This document shows positions 31,387-39,878 of a stretch of DNA of 64,000 nucleotides, one piece after another; position 1 is the stretch's first letter, and every line of letters begins with the position of its first letter. The stretch is from positions 1 through 64,000 of the forward strand of contig NZ_JAMBOP010000007.1 of assembly GCF_023715645.1 (NCBI RefSeq), written 5' to 3'. Source of the stretch: Bacillus cytotoxicus. GTDB lineage: Bacteria; Bacillota; Bacilli; Bacillales; Bacillaceae_G. The position numbers and the translations under genes were made by a program. Below the pieces are notes generated by a model. The model worked only from the letters and a program-made list of their open reading frames with translations, was not told the DNA's origin and ran no database searches.

Positions 31387-32844
31387 ATGTCATTATTTGA
31401 TCATTCTGTATCAGAATTACATAAAAAGTTACATAGCAAAGAAATTTCCGTTACAGATTTAGTAGAGGAATCTTACAAACGTATTGCGGATGTTGAAGAT
31501 AACGTAAAAGCTTTTCTTACATTAGATGAAGAAAGTGCACGTGCAAAAGCGAAAGAATTAGATGCGAAGTTAGGCGCTGGAGATAATGGTTTACTATTTG
31601 GTATGCCAATTGGTGTGAAAGATAACATCGTAACAAAAGGTCTTCGTACAACATGTGCGAGCAAAATATTAGCAAATTTTGATCCAATTTATGATGCAAC
31701 AGTTGTGCAAAAGCTAAACGTTGCTGACACAATTACAATCGGTAAATTAAACATGGACGAGTTTGCGATGGGTTCTTCTAACGAAAACTCTGGTTTTTAT
31801 GCAACGAAGAATCCATGGAATTTAGATTATGTTCCAGGTGGATCTAGCGGTGGTTCTGCAGCAGCAGTAGCGGCAGGAGAAGTATTATTCTCTTTAGGTT
31901 CTGATACGGGTGGTTCGATTCGTCAACCAGCTGCATATTGCGGCGTTGTTGGTTTAAAACCAACATATGGTCGTGTATCTCGCTTCGGTTTAGTTGCGTT
32001 TGCATCTTCTCTTGATCAAATTGGGCCGATTACGCGTACAGTAGAAGACAATGCATACTTACTACAAGCTATTTCTGGTGTGGATCGTATGGATACAACT
32101 TCTGCAAACATTGAGGTTGGCAATTACTTAGCTGGTTTAACTGGCGACGTAAAAGGCTTACGCATCGCTGTGCCAAAAGAATACTTAGGTGAAGGTGTTG
32201 GCGAAGAAGCTCGTGAATCTGTACTAGCTGCGTTAAAAGTGTTAGAAGGCATGGGAGCAACGTGGGAAGAAGTTTCGCTTCCACATTCTAAATACGCATT
32301 AGCAACATACTACTTAATTTCTTCTTCTGAAGCGTCTGCAAATCTTTCACGCTTTGACGGCGTACGTTACGGCGTTCGTTCTGATAATGTGAATAACTTA
32401 ATGGACCTTTATAAGAATACGCGTAGCGAAGGCTTCGGTGACGAAGTGAAACGTCGTATTATGCTTGGTACATTTGCACTTAGCTCTGGTTACTATGATG
32501 CATATTACAAAAAAGCACAACAAGTACGTACATTAATTAAAAATGACTTTGAAAATGTATTTGCAAACTATGATGTTATTATTGGACCAACAACGCCAAC
32601 TCCAGCGTTTAAAGTGGGCGAAAAAGTGGATGATCCAATGACAATGTATGCAAACGACATTTTAACAATTCCAGTAAACTTAGCAGGTGTTCCAGCAATT
32701 TCTGTTCCATGTGGATTTGGTGCAAACAACATGCCACTTGGGCTGCAAATTATTGGTAAACACTTCGATGAAGCAACAATTTATCGCGTTGCACATGCAT
32801 TCGAGCAAGCAACAGATTATCATACAAAAAAAGCAAGTCTGTAA
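31387..32844 (+). CDS. gatA: Asp/Glu-tRNA amidotransferase subunit GatA
   Basis: 485-residue amidase-signature enzyme that releases ammonia from glutamine for transfer to Glu-tRNA(Gln). The Ser-cisSer-Lys triad is seen as Lys in MPIGVKDNI, and the serines in [16 protein letters not shown] and [15 protein letters not shown]. Starts 15 bp after gatC with a GAGGAGGGG site. Confidence 0.96.
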   Translation: MSLFDHSVSELHKKLHSKEISVTDLVEESYKRIADVEDNVKAFLTLDEESARAKAKELDAKLGAGDNGLLFGMPIGVKDNIVTKGLRTTCASKILANFDPIYDATVVQKLNVADTITIGKLNMDEFAMGSSNENSGFYATKNPWNLDYVPGGSSGGSAAAVAAGEVLFSLGSDTGGSIRQPAAYCGVVGLKPTYGRVSRFGLVAFASSLDQIGPITRTVEDNAYLLQAISGVDRMDTTSANIEVGNYLAGLTGDVKGLRIAVPKEYLGEGVGEEARESVLAALKVLEGMGATWEEVSLPHSKYALATYYLISSSEASANLSRFDGVRYGVRSDNVNNLMDLYKNTRSEGFGDEVKRRIMLGTFALSSGYYDAYYKKAQQVRTLIKNDFENVFANYDVIIGPTTPTPAFKVGEKVDDPMTMYANDILTIPVNLAGVPAISVPCGFGANNMPLGLQIIGKHFDEATIYRVAHAFEQATDYHTKKASL

Positions 32845-32858
32845 GGAGGCGAGCATAG

Positions 32859-34286
32859 ATGAATTTAGAAACAATTATCGGTTTAGAGGTTCACGTTGAG
32901 TTAAAAACGAATTCGAAAATTTTCTCTGCGAGTCCAACAGAATTCGGAGCGGATCCAAATACACAAACAAGTGTAATTGACTTAGGATATCCTGGGGTGC
33001 TTCCAACTCTAAATAAAGAAGCAGTTAACTTTGCAATGAAAGCTGCAATGGCATTAAACTGTGAAATCGCAACAGAAACAAAATTTGACCGTAAAAACTA
33101 TTTCTATCCAGATAATCCGAAAGCATACCAAATTTCTCAATATGATAAGCCAATTGGGGAAAATGGTTGGATTGAAATTGAAGTAGATGGCAAAAAGAAA
33201 CGCATCGGTATTACACGTCTTCACCTAGAAGAAGATGCAGGTAAATCAACGCATACAAGTGAAGGTTCATTAGTGGATTATAATCGTCAAGGTATGCCAT
33301 TAATCGAAATCGTATCTGAGCCAGATATGCGTACGCCAGAAGAAGCGTATGCATACTTAGAAAAATTAAAATCTATCATTCAATATACAGGTGTATCTGA
33401 TTGTAAGATGGAAGAGGGTTCCCTTCGTTGTGATGCGAACATTTCTCTTCGTCCAGTAGGACAAGAAAAGTTCGGTACAAAAGCAGAGTTGAAAAACTTA
33501 AACTCTTTCACTTATGTACAAAAAGGTCTTGAGCATGAACAAGTGCGCCAAGAAAAAGAACTATTATCTGGTGGCATCATTCAACAAGAAACACGTCGTT
33601 ATGATGAAGCAACGAAGAAAACAATCTTAATGCGTGTAAAAGAAGGATCTGACGATTACCGTTACTTCCCAGAGCCAGATTTAGTTGAACTTTATATCGA
33701 TGATGAGTGGAAAGAGCGCGTTCGTGCTTCTATTCCAGAACTTCCAGATGCTCGTAAAGTACGCTATGTTGAAGAGCTTGGCTTACCAGCTTACGATGCA
33801 CACGTATTAACATTAACGAAAGAGATGTCTGATTTCTTCGAAGCAACAGTTGCAGACGGTGCAGACGCGAAATTAACATCAAACTGGTTAATGGGTGAAG
33901 TATTAGCATACTTAAACAAACAACAAAAAGAACTACAAGATGTAGCATTAACACCAGCTGGTTTATCTAAAATGGTTCAATTAATTGAAAAAGGTACAAT
34001 TTCGTCTAAAATTGCGAAAAAAGTATTTAACGAATTAATTGAAAAAGGTGGAGACCCAGAAGAAATCGTTAAAGCAAAAGGTCTTGTTCAAATTTCTGAC
34101 GAAGGAGCACTTCGCAAGGTCGTAACAGAAATTCTTGATAATAACGAACAATCTATTGAAGACTTTAAAAACGGTAAAGACCGTGCAATTGGCTTCTTAG
34201 TTGGTCAAATTATGAAAGCAACAAAAGGACAAGCAAATCCGCCGCTTGTTAATAAAATCTTACTTGAAGAGATTAACAAACGATAA
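32859..34286 (+). CDS. gatB: Asp/Glu-tRNA amidotransferase subunit GatB
   Basis: 475-residue subunit that binds and phosphorylates the Glu-tRNA(Gln). It begins [20 protein letters not shown] and carries [17 protein letters not shown] and [10 protein letters not shown]. The C-terminal GatB/YqeY domain ([21 protein letters not shown]) recognises tRNA. Ends the gatCAB operon; a bcr-like repeat and a terminator follow. Confidence 0.96.
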   Translation: MNLETIIGLEVHVELKTNSKIFSASPTEFGADPNTQTSVIDLGYPGVLPTLNKEAVNFAMKAAMALNCEIATETKFDRKNYFYPDNPKAYQISQYDKPIGENGWIEIEVDGKKKRIGITRLHLEEDAGKSTHTSEGSLVDYNRQGMPLIEIVSEPDMRTPEEAYAYLEKLKSIIQYTGVSDCKMEEGSLRCDANISLRPVGQEKFGTKAELKNLNSFTYVQKGLEHEQVRQEKELLSGGIIQQETRRYDEATKKTILMRVKEGSDDYRYFPEPDLVELYIDDEWKERVRASIPELPDARKVRYVEELGLPAYDAHVLTLTKEMSDFFEATVADGADAKLTSNWLMGEVLAYLNKQQKELQDVALTPAGLSKMVQLIEKGTISSKIAKKVFNELIEKGGDPEEIVKAKGLVQISDEGALRKVVTEILDNNEQSIEDFKNGKDRAIGFLVGQIMKATKGQANPPLVNKILLEEINKR

Positions 34287-34302
34287 TAACGAAAAGCTGA
34301 GC

Positions 34303-34503
34303 TAGATATATAAATTCGAATTGAAAAACCAACATCAAAACCACTTTTTTTAGGTGGGCGAGAGCGTCTGGCCGCGTTTAGAGCGGTCAGGGCCCTTTTC
34401 TGCTACGGGCAATGTTAAAACAAAGTGAGGAAACGAGAGCATATTATTTTTTGTTTTACATACCAGTAAGTTGGATGTTGAAAAATCAAGTTGGATATAT
34501 ATA
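34303..34503 (+). repeat. bcr-like repeat, plus orientation
   Basis: Starts AGATATATAAATTCGAATTG, has TTTTAGGTGGGCGAGAGCG, CTGGCCGCGTTTAGAGCGGT, CTGCTACGGGCAATGTTAAA, and ends AAGTTGGATATATATAAC. It lies between gatB and the terminator at 34545. Confidence 0.78.
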
Positions 34504-34544
34504 ACGAAGAGTGAAGCTAGACAGTAACAGCAAAGATTAATCAG

Positions 34545-34572
34545 AAAAAACACCCATATATGGGTGTTTTTC
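34545..34572. terminator. Bidirectional terminator after gatB
   Basis: CACCCATATATGGGTG palindrome with an A-run before and a T-run after it. Confidence 0.82.
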
Positions 34573-34575
34573 TGG

Positions 34576-34629
34576 GTTAATCAAACGTTTGTTTAAATGG
34601 TATTTCGTTTAAACAAACGTTTGATTAAC
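34576..34629. promoter_or_regulatory. Perfect 22-bp inverted repeat, operator-like
   Basis: The left arm (34576-34597) and right arm (34608-34629) are exact complements, 22 bp each, with a 10-nt spacer. Each arm contains the inner palindrome CAAACGTTTG. There is no T-run, so it is not a terminator. Repeated palindromes of this kind resemble TetR-type operators, but no such regulator is nearby. Confidence 0.6.
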
Positions 34630-34810
34630 TGACAAATATAAGGAAAATACTGTCATGTTAAGTATGGTAAGGTAGTTGCAAAAAGTTTGTAATAATGATA
34701 AATCTAAATTTAGAGAGAATTTTTTCATCAGATGAAATAAATAGTGACTTAATGTGAAAAATGAAGTTATAGAGCTTCGTGAGAGTGAAAAATGGAAGGA
34801 GGGTATGCAT

Positions 34811-34856
34811 AGGAATGCTAAGTAAGTGCTTAGCGGCTATTCCTTTCCCTTTTTTG
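34811..34856 (+). other. Terminator-like hairpin in the dgkB leader
   Basis: AGGAATGCTAAG (34811-34822) pairs with CTTAGC (34829-34834) and ATTCCT (34839-34844), leaving a 4-nt bulge, followed by TTTCCCTTTTTT. An orphan AAGGAGGG site at about 34796 precedes a six-codon ORF (34805-34825) that runs into the hairpin. It could be an attenuator for dgkB. Confidence 0.4.
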
Positions 34857-34887
34857 ATGAATGAGGGTTTTCCTGTGCTAATGTTAT

Positions 34888-35790
34888 ATGAAACGAGCAA
34901 GAATTATTTATAATCCAACTTCTGGTCGTGAGTTGTTTAAGAAAAATTTACCGGAAGTACTGCGAAAATTAGAAGAAGCAGGGTATGAAACATCATGTCA
35001 TGCGACAACAGGCCCTGGCGATGCGACTGTGGCAGCGAGGCAAGCGGTAGAGCGTAAGTTTGATGTTGTAATTGCAGCAGGTGGTGACGGTACATTAAAT
35101 GAAGTTGTAAACGGGCTAGTTGGACATGGGCATCGTCCAAAGTTTGGAATTATTCCAGTTGGAACTACAAATGACTTTGCTAGAGCAATTGGTGTACCTC
35201 GTTCAATAGAAGAAGCTGTTGATATCATTTGTGCTGGTCAAACGGTACCTCTTGATCTTGGAAGGGCAAATGATACATACTTTATTAATATTGCAGGCGG
35301 TGGCCGCATAACAGAATTAACATATGAAGTACCAAGTAAGTTAAAGACTGTCCTTGGACAACTTGCGTATTATTTAAAAGGCATTGAAATGTTACCATCC
35401 TTACATCCAACATATGTAGAAATTGAATATGATGGAAAATTACTGCAAGAAGAAATTACAATGTTTTTAATTACAAATACACGATCAGTCGGCGGTTTTG
35501 AAAAAGTAGCGCCGTATGCGTCGATTAATGATGGTTTGTTTGATTTGTTAATATTGAAAAAAGGATCGATTGCGGACTTAATTAAAGCAGCAACACAAGC
35601 GCAGCGCGGTGAGCATATCAATAATCCGAAAGTGTTATATACACAAGCAAATCGAATTAAAGTACATTCAACGGAAAAATTAATGATTAATTTAGACGGT
35701 GAATACGGCGGCGATGCACCGATGGAGTTTGAAAATGTGTATCACTGTTTGGAGTTATTTATTCCAGAACATAAAGAAACTACCTTGTAA
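34888..35790 (+). CDS. dgkB: Diacylglycerol kinase DgkB
   Basis: 300 residues. Returns diacylglycerol, a by-product of lipoteichoic acid synthesis, to the phospholipid pool as phosphatidic acid. The lipid-kinase signature IIYNPTSGRE, the nucleotide loop VIAAGGDGTLNEVVNGL and GIIPVGTTNDFARA are all present. B. subtilis has the orthologue (YerQ) directly after gatCAB. The ATG has no good ribosome binding site at standard distance; GAGGG lies ~20 nt upstream. Confidence 0.93.
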   Translation: MKRARIIYNPTSGRELFKKNLPEVLRKLEEAGYETSCHATTGPGDATVAARQAVERKFDVVIAAGGDGTLNEVVNGLVGHGHRPKFGIIPVGTTNDFARAIGVPRSIEEAVDIICAGQTVPLDLGRANDTYFINIAGGGRITELTYEVPSKLKTVLGQLAYYLKGIEMLPSLHPTYVEIEYDGKLLQEEITMFLITNTRSVGGFEKVAPYASINDGLFDLLILKKGSIADLIKAATQAQRGEHINNPKVLYTQANRIKVHSTEKLMINLDGEYGGDAPMEFENVYHCLELFIPEHKETTL

Positions 35791-35806
35791 GAGGTAGTTT
35801 TTTTTG
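35777..35806 (+). terminator. Terminator after dgkB
   Basis: AAACTACC/GGTAGTTT stem and eight T; it overlaps the last codons of dgkB. Confidence 0.87.
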
Positions 35807-35824
35807 TGGGGAATGGAAAAGTTT

Positions 35825-35885
35825 TAGAGAGCGAGAGCAGGGCATATTTTGTTCTGTATTATAGAGCATCAAGCTGAAAATATAC
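35825..35885 (+). repeat. Degenerate right half of a bcr-like repeat
   Basis: GAGCGAGAGCAGGGCATATT, TTGTTCTGTATTATAGAGCA and CAAGCTGAAAATATA match the right halves of the copies at 34303 and 41256. The left half is absent. The rest of 35886-36019 shows no clear feature. Confidence 0.45.
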
Positions 35886-36019
35886 ATTTTTGTTTTGGGG
35901 GTATTATAAATTATTAAGTTGATGGATGTAGCGGTACCCCGTAAAAAAATTAATACATTTTGTTAGCTGAATTGTCGGTAAAGCAAAATTTAAACACGAA
36001 AATTAGTTTGAATATTCCG

Positions 36020-36048
36020 TTTACAATAAAAAGAACTTGTGATAATAT
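36020..36048 (+). promoter_or_regulatory. Sigma-A promoter of the T-box transcript
   Basis: -35 TTTACA (36020-36025), 17-bp spacer, -10 TAATAT (36043-36048), a few bases before the T-box leader. Confidence 0.65.
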
Positions 36049-36061
36049 GTAAAAAATTATA

Positions 36062-36343
36062 TGCGATGACGAGAAGAGTAGATGAAGTGAATTTTTCACA
36101 GAGAGCTCCATTAGCTGAGAAGGAGTAAGAATTCTTTATTGAACCAAGCCTCTGAGCATCATACCGGAACCTTGAAAAAAGGGGGTGGTATGACGGGAGC
36201 TCCCGTTATAGAGCTAAGGTATAATCATTTTTTTAATGCGTACCTGATAAGTTTAGTATGGTGACATACTAATAAACTGGGGTGGCACCGCGACGATAAA
36301 TCTCGCCCCCAAGGCTTAAAGTCTTGGGGGTGAGATTTTTTTT
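36062..36343 (+). promoter_or_regulatory. T-box riboswitch, probably tRNA(Gln)-specific
   Basis: Contains the T-box GGGTGGCACCGCG (36280-36292) and a terminator whose stem is TCTCGCCCCCAAG/CTTGGGGGTGAGA followed by eight T. Stem I shows the AGTA loop-E strand, AGAGAGCT with GCTGAGAAGG distal motifs, and GAACCAAGCCTCTGAGC on the 3' side. Aligned to the B. subtilis glyQS layout (GAA, one base, specifier), the specifier is CAA (36145-36147), glutamine. The T-box base N is C, which pairs with a G discriminator, as in Bacillus tRNA(Gln). Confidence 0.88.
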
Positions 36344-36397
36344 ATTGGAAAAACTGAGGACAGCCAAAAATTTTTTATTTTAAGGGGGATCATACAA

Positions 36398-37642
36398 GTG
36401 AAAAAAACTTTTGAATCATGGAAATATCCAATACTTTTATTGTCTGGGATTGGTATTGCGAATCTTGGTGCATGGATTTATTTAATTGTCTTGAATATTC
36501 TCGTCTACAATATGGGGGGATCACCTTTAGCTGTAGCAGCTTTATATGTTATTAGACCATTGGCTACGTTATTTACGAATGTATGGGCAGGAAGTATGAT
36601 AGATCGTCTAAATAAACGTAAATTAATGATTCACCTTGATATATATCGCGCATTATTCATTGCCGTTTTACCATTCCTTCCATCTATTTGGTTCATTTAT
36701 ATGATTGTTTTTTGTATAAGTATGGCTAGTGCTATCTATGAACCAACAGCTATGACATATATGACAAAATTAATTTCACCAGAACAAAGGCAACGTTTTA
36801 ATTCACTTCGTAGCTTAATAAACTCAGGAGCATTTCTAATCGGACCAGCAATAGCGGGAATACTTTTAATAACTAGTACTCCCGGGGTTGCTATTGGTAT
36901 GAATGCTCTTGCATTGTTTATATCAGGAATGATTACATTACTGATGCCAAATCTTGAAAAAGAACCCCTTTTAGATACAGTTCATAACAAGCTATCGTTG
37001 ACATTATTGAAAAAAGATTGGAACGCAGTTTTGCATTTTAGTAGACAACATGCATATATTGTATGTATTTATTTTTTATTTCATGGAATGATGGTATTCG
37101 CCGCAGCAATGGATTCGCTTGAACTGTCTTTTTCTAAAGAAATTCTTTTGTTATCAGATAGTCAATATGGATTTCTAGTAAGTATTGCTGGTGCTGGCAT
37201 TATTGCTGGAGCGATAGTAAACACCATTTTCACAAAAAAATTAGCAACGTCTGTTTTAATTAGTATAGGGTCGTTGTGCATTTCAATGGGTTATATGATT
37301 TATGCTTTTTCAAATGACTTTTTAATAGCAGCGATCGGTTTCTTCATTCTTTCTTTTGCGATGGCTTTTGCCAATACAGGATTTTATACTTTTTATCAAA
37401 ACAATGTACCAGTAGATATGATGGGGCGGATTGGGAGTATGTATCAATTACTGATAGCAATCCTTACGATTGTTACAACCATTGTTTTTGGAGTTGCTAC
37501 AAAATTCATCTCTATTCAAGTAGTAGTTATCACAGGCGCATTTTTCATGTTATTAATTACTATTGTTTTATGTGTACTTAATTTATTACCATCAAAGGAA
37601 AAATTTTATTCGTCTCATTCATTAACCTCTAAAGACGTTTGA
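36398..37642 (+). CDS. MFS transporter under T-box control
   Basis: 414 residues with about twelve hydrophobic segments and the MFS loop AGSMIDRLNKRKLMIHLD between helices 2 and 3. It resembles MFS_3-type permeases and macrolide-efflux-like proteins. GTG start after AAGGGGGA. The T-box leader means it is made when a tRNA, read here as tRNA(Gln), is uncharged. That points to import of glutamine or a glutamine-containing compound, or export of something that competes with charging; the direction cannot be told from sequence. Confidence 0.85.
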   Translation: MKKTFESWKYPILLLSGIGIANLGAWIYLIVLNILVYNMGGSPLAVAALYVIRPLATLFTNVWAGSMIDRLNKRKLMIHLDIYRALFIAVLPFLPSIWFIYMIVFCISMASAIYEPTAMTYMTKLISPEQRQRFNSLRSLINSGAFLIGPAIAGILLITSTPGVAIGMNALALFISGMITLLMPNLEKEPLLDTVHNKLSLTLLKKDWNAVLHFSRQHAYIVCIYFLFHGMMVFAAAMDSLELSFSKEILLLSDSQYGFLVSIAGAGIIAGAIVNTIFTKKLATSVLISIGSLCISMGYMIYAFSNDFLIAAIGFFILSFAMAFANTGFYTFYQNNVPVDMMGRIGSMYQLLIAILTIVTTIVFGVATKFISIQVVVITGAFFMLLITIVLCVLNLLPSKEKFYSSHSLTSKDV

Positions 37643-37708
37643 AATAGGGAGGGAGTTATTATTTGAGTTTTGGAGGCATTCAGGAAAAACTAAAATATTG
37701 ATCATAGG

Positions 37709-37755
37709 AATATACAAAGGCGTGCTAACTTAAAAGTATGTCTTTGTATATTTTA
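37709..37755 (+). terminator. Terminator after the MFS gene
   Basis: AATATACAAAG/CTTTGTATATTT stem with a 22-nt loop, T-rich tail. Quality is moderate because of the large loop. Confidence 0.55.
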
Positions 37756-37875
37756 AATGTGTTTACATCAGGAGATATCTTCCCTGCTACTCCTTAAGGA
37801 TATTATTGTGTCGATTAAAAGGCAGTTCAAGTCTACATATAGAGGGGGAGGGCCTCAGATAGAAACCTTTTGGAT

Positions 37876-37919
37876 AAGTCATAAAGGACTCAGAAAAAGT
37901 CTTTTATGACTTGTTTTTA
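37876..37919 (+). terminator. Second terminator-like hairpin before gabT
   Basis: AAGTCATAAAGGACT/AGTCTTTTATGACTT, 15-bp stem, followed by TGTTTTT. No gene is seen in 37643-38017; this hairpin and the sigma-54 promoter are its main content. Confidence 0.75.
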
Positions 37920-37963
37920 TGTCGGAACTTATAGAAACATAAGGGAATCACGCATTTAAAAGT

Positions 37964-37980
37964 TGGCACACATTTTGCAT
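37964..37980 (+). promoter_or_regulatory. Sigma-54 (SigL) promoter of gabT
   Basis: TGGCACACATTTTGCAT matches the -24/-12 consensus TGGCAC-N5-TTGCW exactly, with 10 bp between GG and GC. It lies 38 bp before gabT. The gene for a sigma-54 activator is the next gene downstream, consistent with activation of GABA catabolism. Confidence 0.9.
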
Positions 37981-38017
37981 TATAAAAGGCAAATGACTAA
38001 AAGAGGTGGAGAGTATC

Positions 38018-39379
38018 ATGAAAACAAATTTTGCGAAAGTTAATGAAAATATTCCGGGTTCAAAGGCAGCTTCTTTATTTGAACGCCGTCAAAATATTGT
38101 ACCAAGAGGAGTAAGTAATGGGATTCAAACATTTGTACAATCGGCTCAAGGAGCGCTTGTGACAGATGTGGATGGAAATCAGTTTATCGACTTTGCGGGG
38201 GCAATCGGTACAATTAACGTCGGACATTGTCATCCGGCCGTTACAGAAGCTCTTCATAAACAAATCGATCAATATATTCATACAGGTTTTAACGTAATGA
38301 TGTATGAGTCGTATATAGAATTGGCAGAAAAGCTAGCTGCGCTTGCACCAGGTAATTTTGATAAGCAAGTTTTGTTTTTAAATAGCGGAGCGGAAGCGGT
38401 TGAAAATGCAGTGAAAATTGCTCGTAAGTATACGAAACGAACAGGGATTATTGCCTTTACAAAAGGGTTTCACGGCCGCACATTAATGACGATGACAATG
38501 ACAAGTAAAGTAAAGCCATATAAAAACGGATTTGGTCCATTTGCACCAGAAGTGTATAAAGCGCCATTCCCTTACGAATATCGCCGTCCAGCTGGATTAA
38601 CAGAAGAGCAATATGAAGATTTCATTATTGAAGAGTTTAAAAATTTCTTAATTACAGAAGTGGCACCAGAAAGCATTGCTGCTGTTGTGATGGAGCCTGT
38701 ACAAGGAGAAGGCGGCTTTATTGTACCGGGTAAAAAATTTGTGAAAGAAGTACACCGTTTATGTGTTGAACATGGTATTTTGTTCGTTGCTGATGAAATT
38801 CAAACAGGATTTGGCCGTACGGGGAAATATTTTGCGATTGATCATTATGATGTCGTACCGGATTTAATTACGGTATCGAAATCGCTAGGCGCAGGCGTGC
38901 CGATTAGCGGTGTAATTGGCCGAAAAGAAGTAATGAATGAGGCTGCCCCAGGTGAATTAGGCGGAACGTATGCTGGAAGTCCATTAGGATGCAGCGCTGC
39001 ATTAGCTGTTCTTGAAGTAATGGAGAAAGAAAACTTAAATGACAGAGCTGTGCATATTGGAAAAGTAGTGATGGATCGTTTTAACCAAATGGCTGAAAAA
39101 TACGAATGCATTGGTGATGTGCGCGGATTAGGGGCGATGTGTGCCTTTGAATTAGTGAAAGACAAAATGACGAAAGAACCGAATAAGGAACTAGCTGGTA
39201 AGCTTATTGCAGAAACAAATAAGAGAGGCTTGTTGCTATTAACGGCAGGTACGTACGGAAATGTCGTGCGCGTTTTAATGCCGCTTGTGATTACGGATGA
39301 GCAACTTGAGGAAGGGCTTATGATTCTTGAGGAGTCGCTTCAAGCCTGTTATGGAAAGGTAGATAGAGCGCACGTGTAA
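38018..39379 (+). CDS. gabT: 4-aminobutyrate aminotransferase GabT
   Basis: Class III PLP aminotransferase that moves the amino group of GABA to 2-oxoglutarate, giving succinate semialdehyde and glutamate. 453 residues. Motifs: LFLNSGAEAVENAVKIAR, FTKGFHGRTLM, LFVADEIQTGFGRTG with the Asp that holds PLP, and the PLP Lys in TVSKSLGAGVPISG. ATG 38018 follows AGAGGTGGAG. First gene of the gab locus. Confidence 0.95.
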   Translation: MKTNFAKVNENIPGSKAASLFERRQNIVPRGVSNGIQTFVQSAQGALVTDVDGNQFIDFAGAIGTINVGHCHPAVTEALHKQIDQYIHTGFNVMMYESYIELAEKLAALAPGNFDKQVLFLNSGAEAVENAVKIARKYTKRTGIIAFTKGFHGRTLMTMTMTSKVKPYKNGFGPFAPEVYKAPFPYEYRRPAGLTEEQYEDFIIEEFKNFLITEVAPESIAAVVMEPVQGEGGFIVPGKKFVKEVHRLCVEHGILFVADEIQTGFGRTGKYFAIDHYDVVPDLITVSKSLGAGVPISGVIGRKEVMNEAAPGELGGTYAGSPLGCSAALAVLEVMEKENLNDRAVHIGKVVMDRFNQMAEKYECIGDVRGLGAMCAFELVKDKMTKEPNKELAGKLIAETNKRGLLLLTAGTYGNVVRVLMPLVITDEQLEEGLMILEESLQACYGKVDRAHV

Positions 39380-39392
39380 GAAAGATCTAAAA

Positions 39393-39430
39393 TTAGGTGG
39401 GCGAGAGCAACTGGCCGCGCTTGAAGCTGT
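39393..39430 (+). repeat. Truncated bcr-like repeat fragment
   Basis: TTAGGTGGGCGAGAGCAACT followed by GGCCGCGCTTGAAGCTGTA, then the match stops abruptly before the composite element at 39447. Confidence 0.5.
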
Positions 39431-39446
39431 ATTAAATCTATATTTG

Positions 39447-39716
39447 TAACTACTCATTCATACATTTCCTTTAGAGGTTTAGTAAGGAATATGATTCCAG
39501 CGAAATATAGATAGTTATTTTCATTTTTCAGCATATAGATTGCTGTCATGAAGATAAAAACGGATTTACACCTTGTTACTTTTCTTTGTTTTAAAACGTT
39601 GCACGTGGCAGGAAAAGGATCTGACCGCTCCTATGCATAGCCGGTCCATCTCGACCATTTGAAAAAATGCTTTTCTGCCTTTTTTCATAGAGTGACTGAG
39701 TAGTAATCTATATTTA
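39447..39716. repeat. Composite repeat with GTAACTAC termini and bcr-like core
   Basis: Left end GTAACTACTCATTCATACAT, right end GACTGAGTAGTAATC, and a minus-orientation bcr core between (TTGCACGTGGCAGGAAAAGG, CTGACCGCTCCTATGCATAG). Same architecture as 16206-16445, including the AAAAAATGCTTTTCTGCC segment near the right end. Confidence 0.6.
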
Positions 39717-39878
39717 AAAACTTGTTTGCCACTGTTTCCAATCTCCCTGTTATATAATGATAAGATAGCATTATATAAATTGGACGTGTTTGAATATCAT
39801 ATATTTTCTAAGAGAAACTCTGCGATATTTCAGGGTTATGAAACTTTTAAAATATTTAAACCTCAGGGAGTGACTGGG

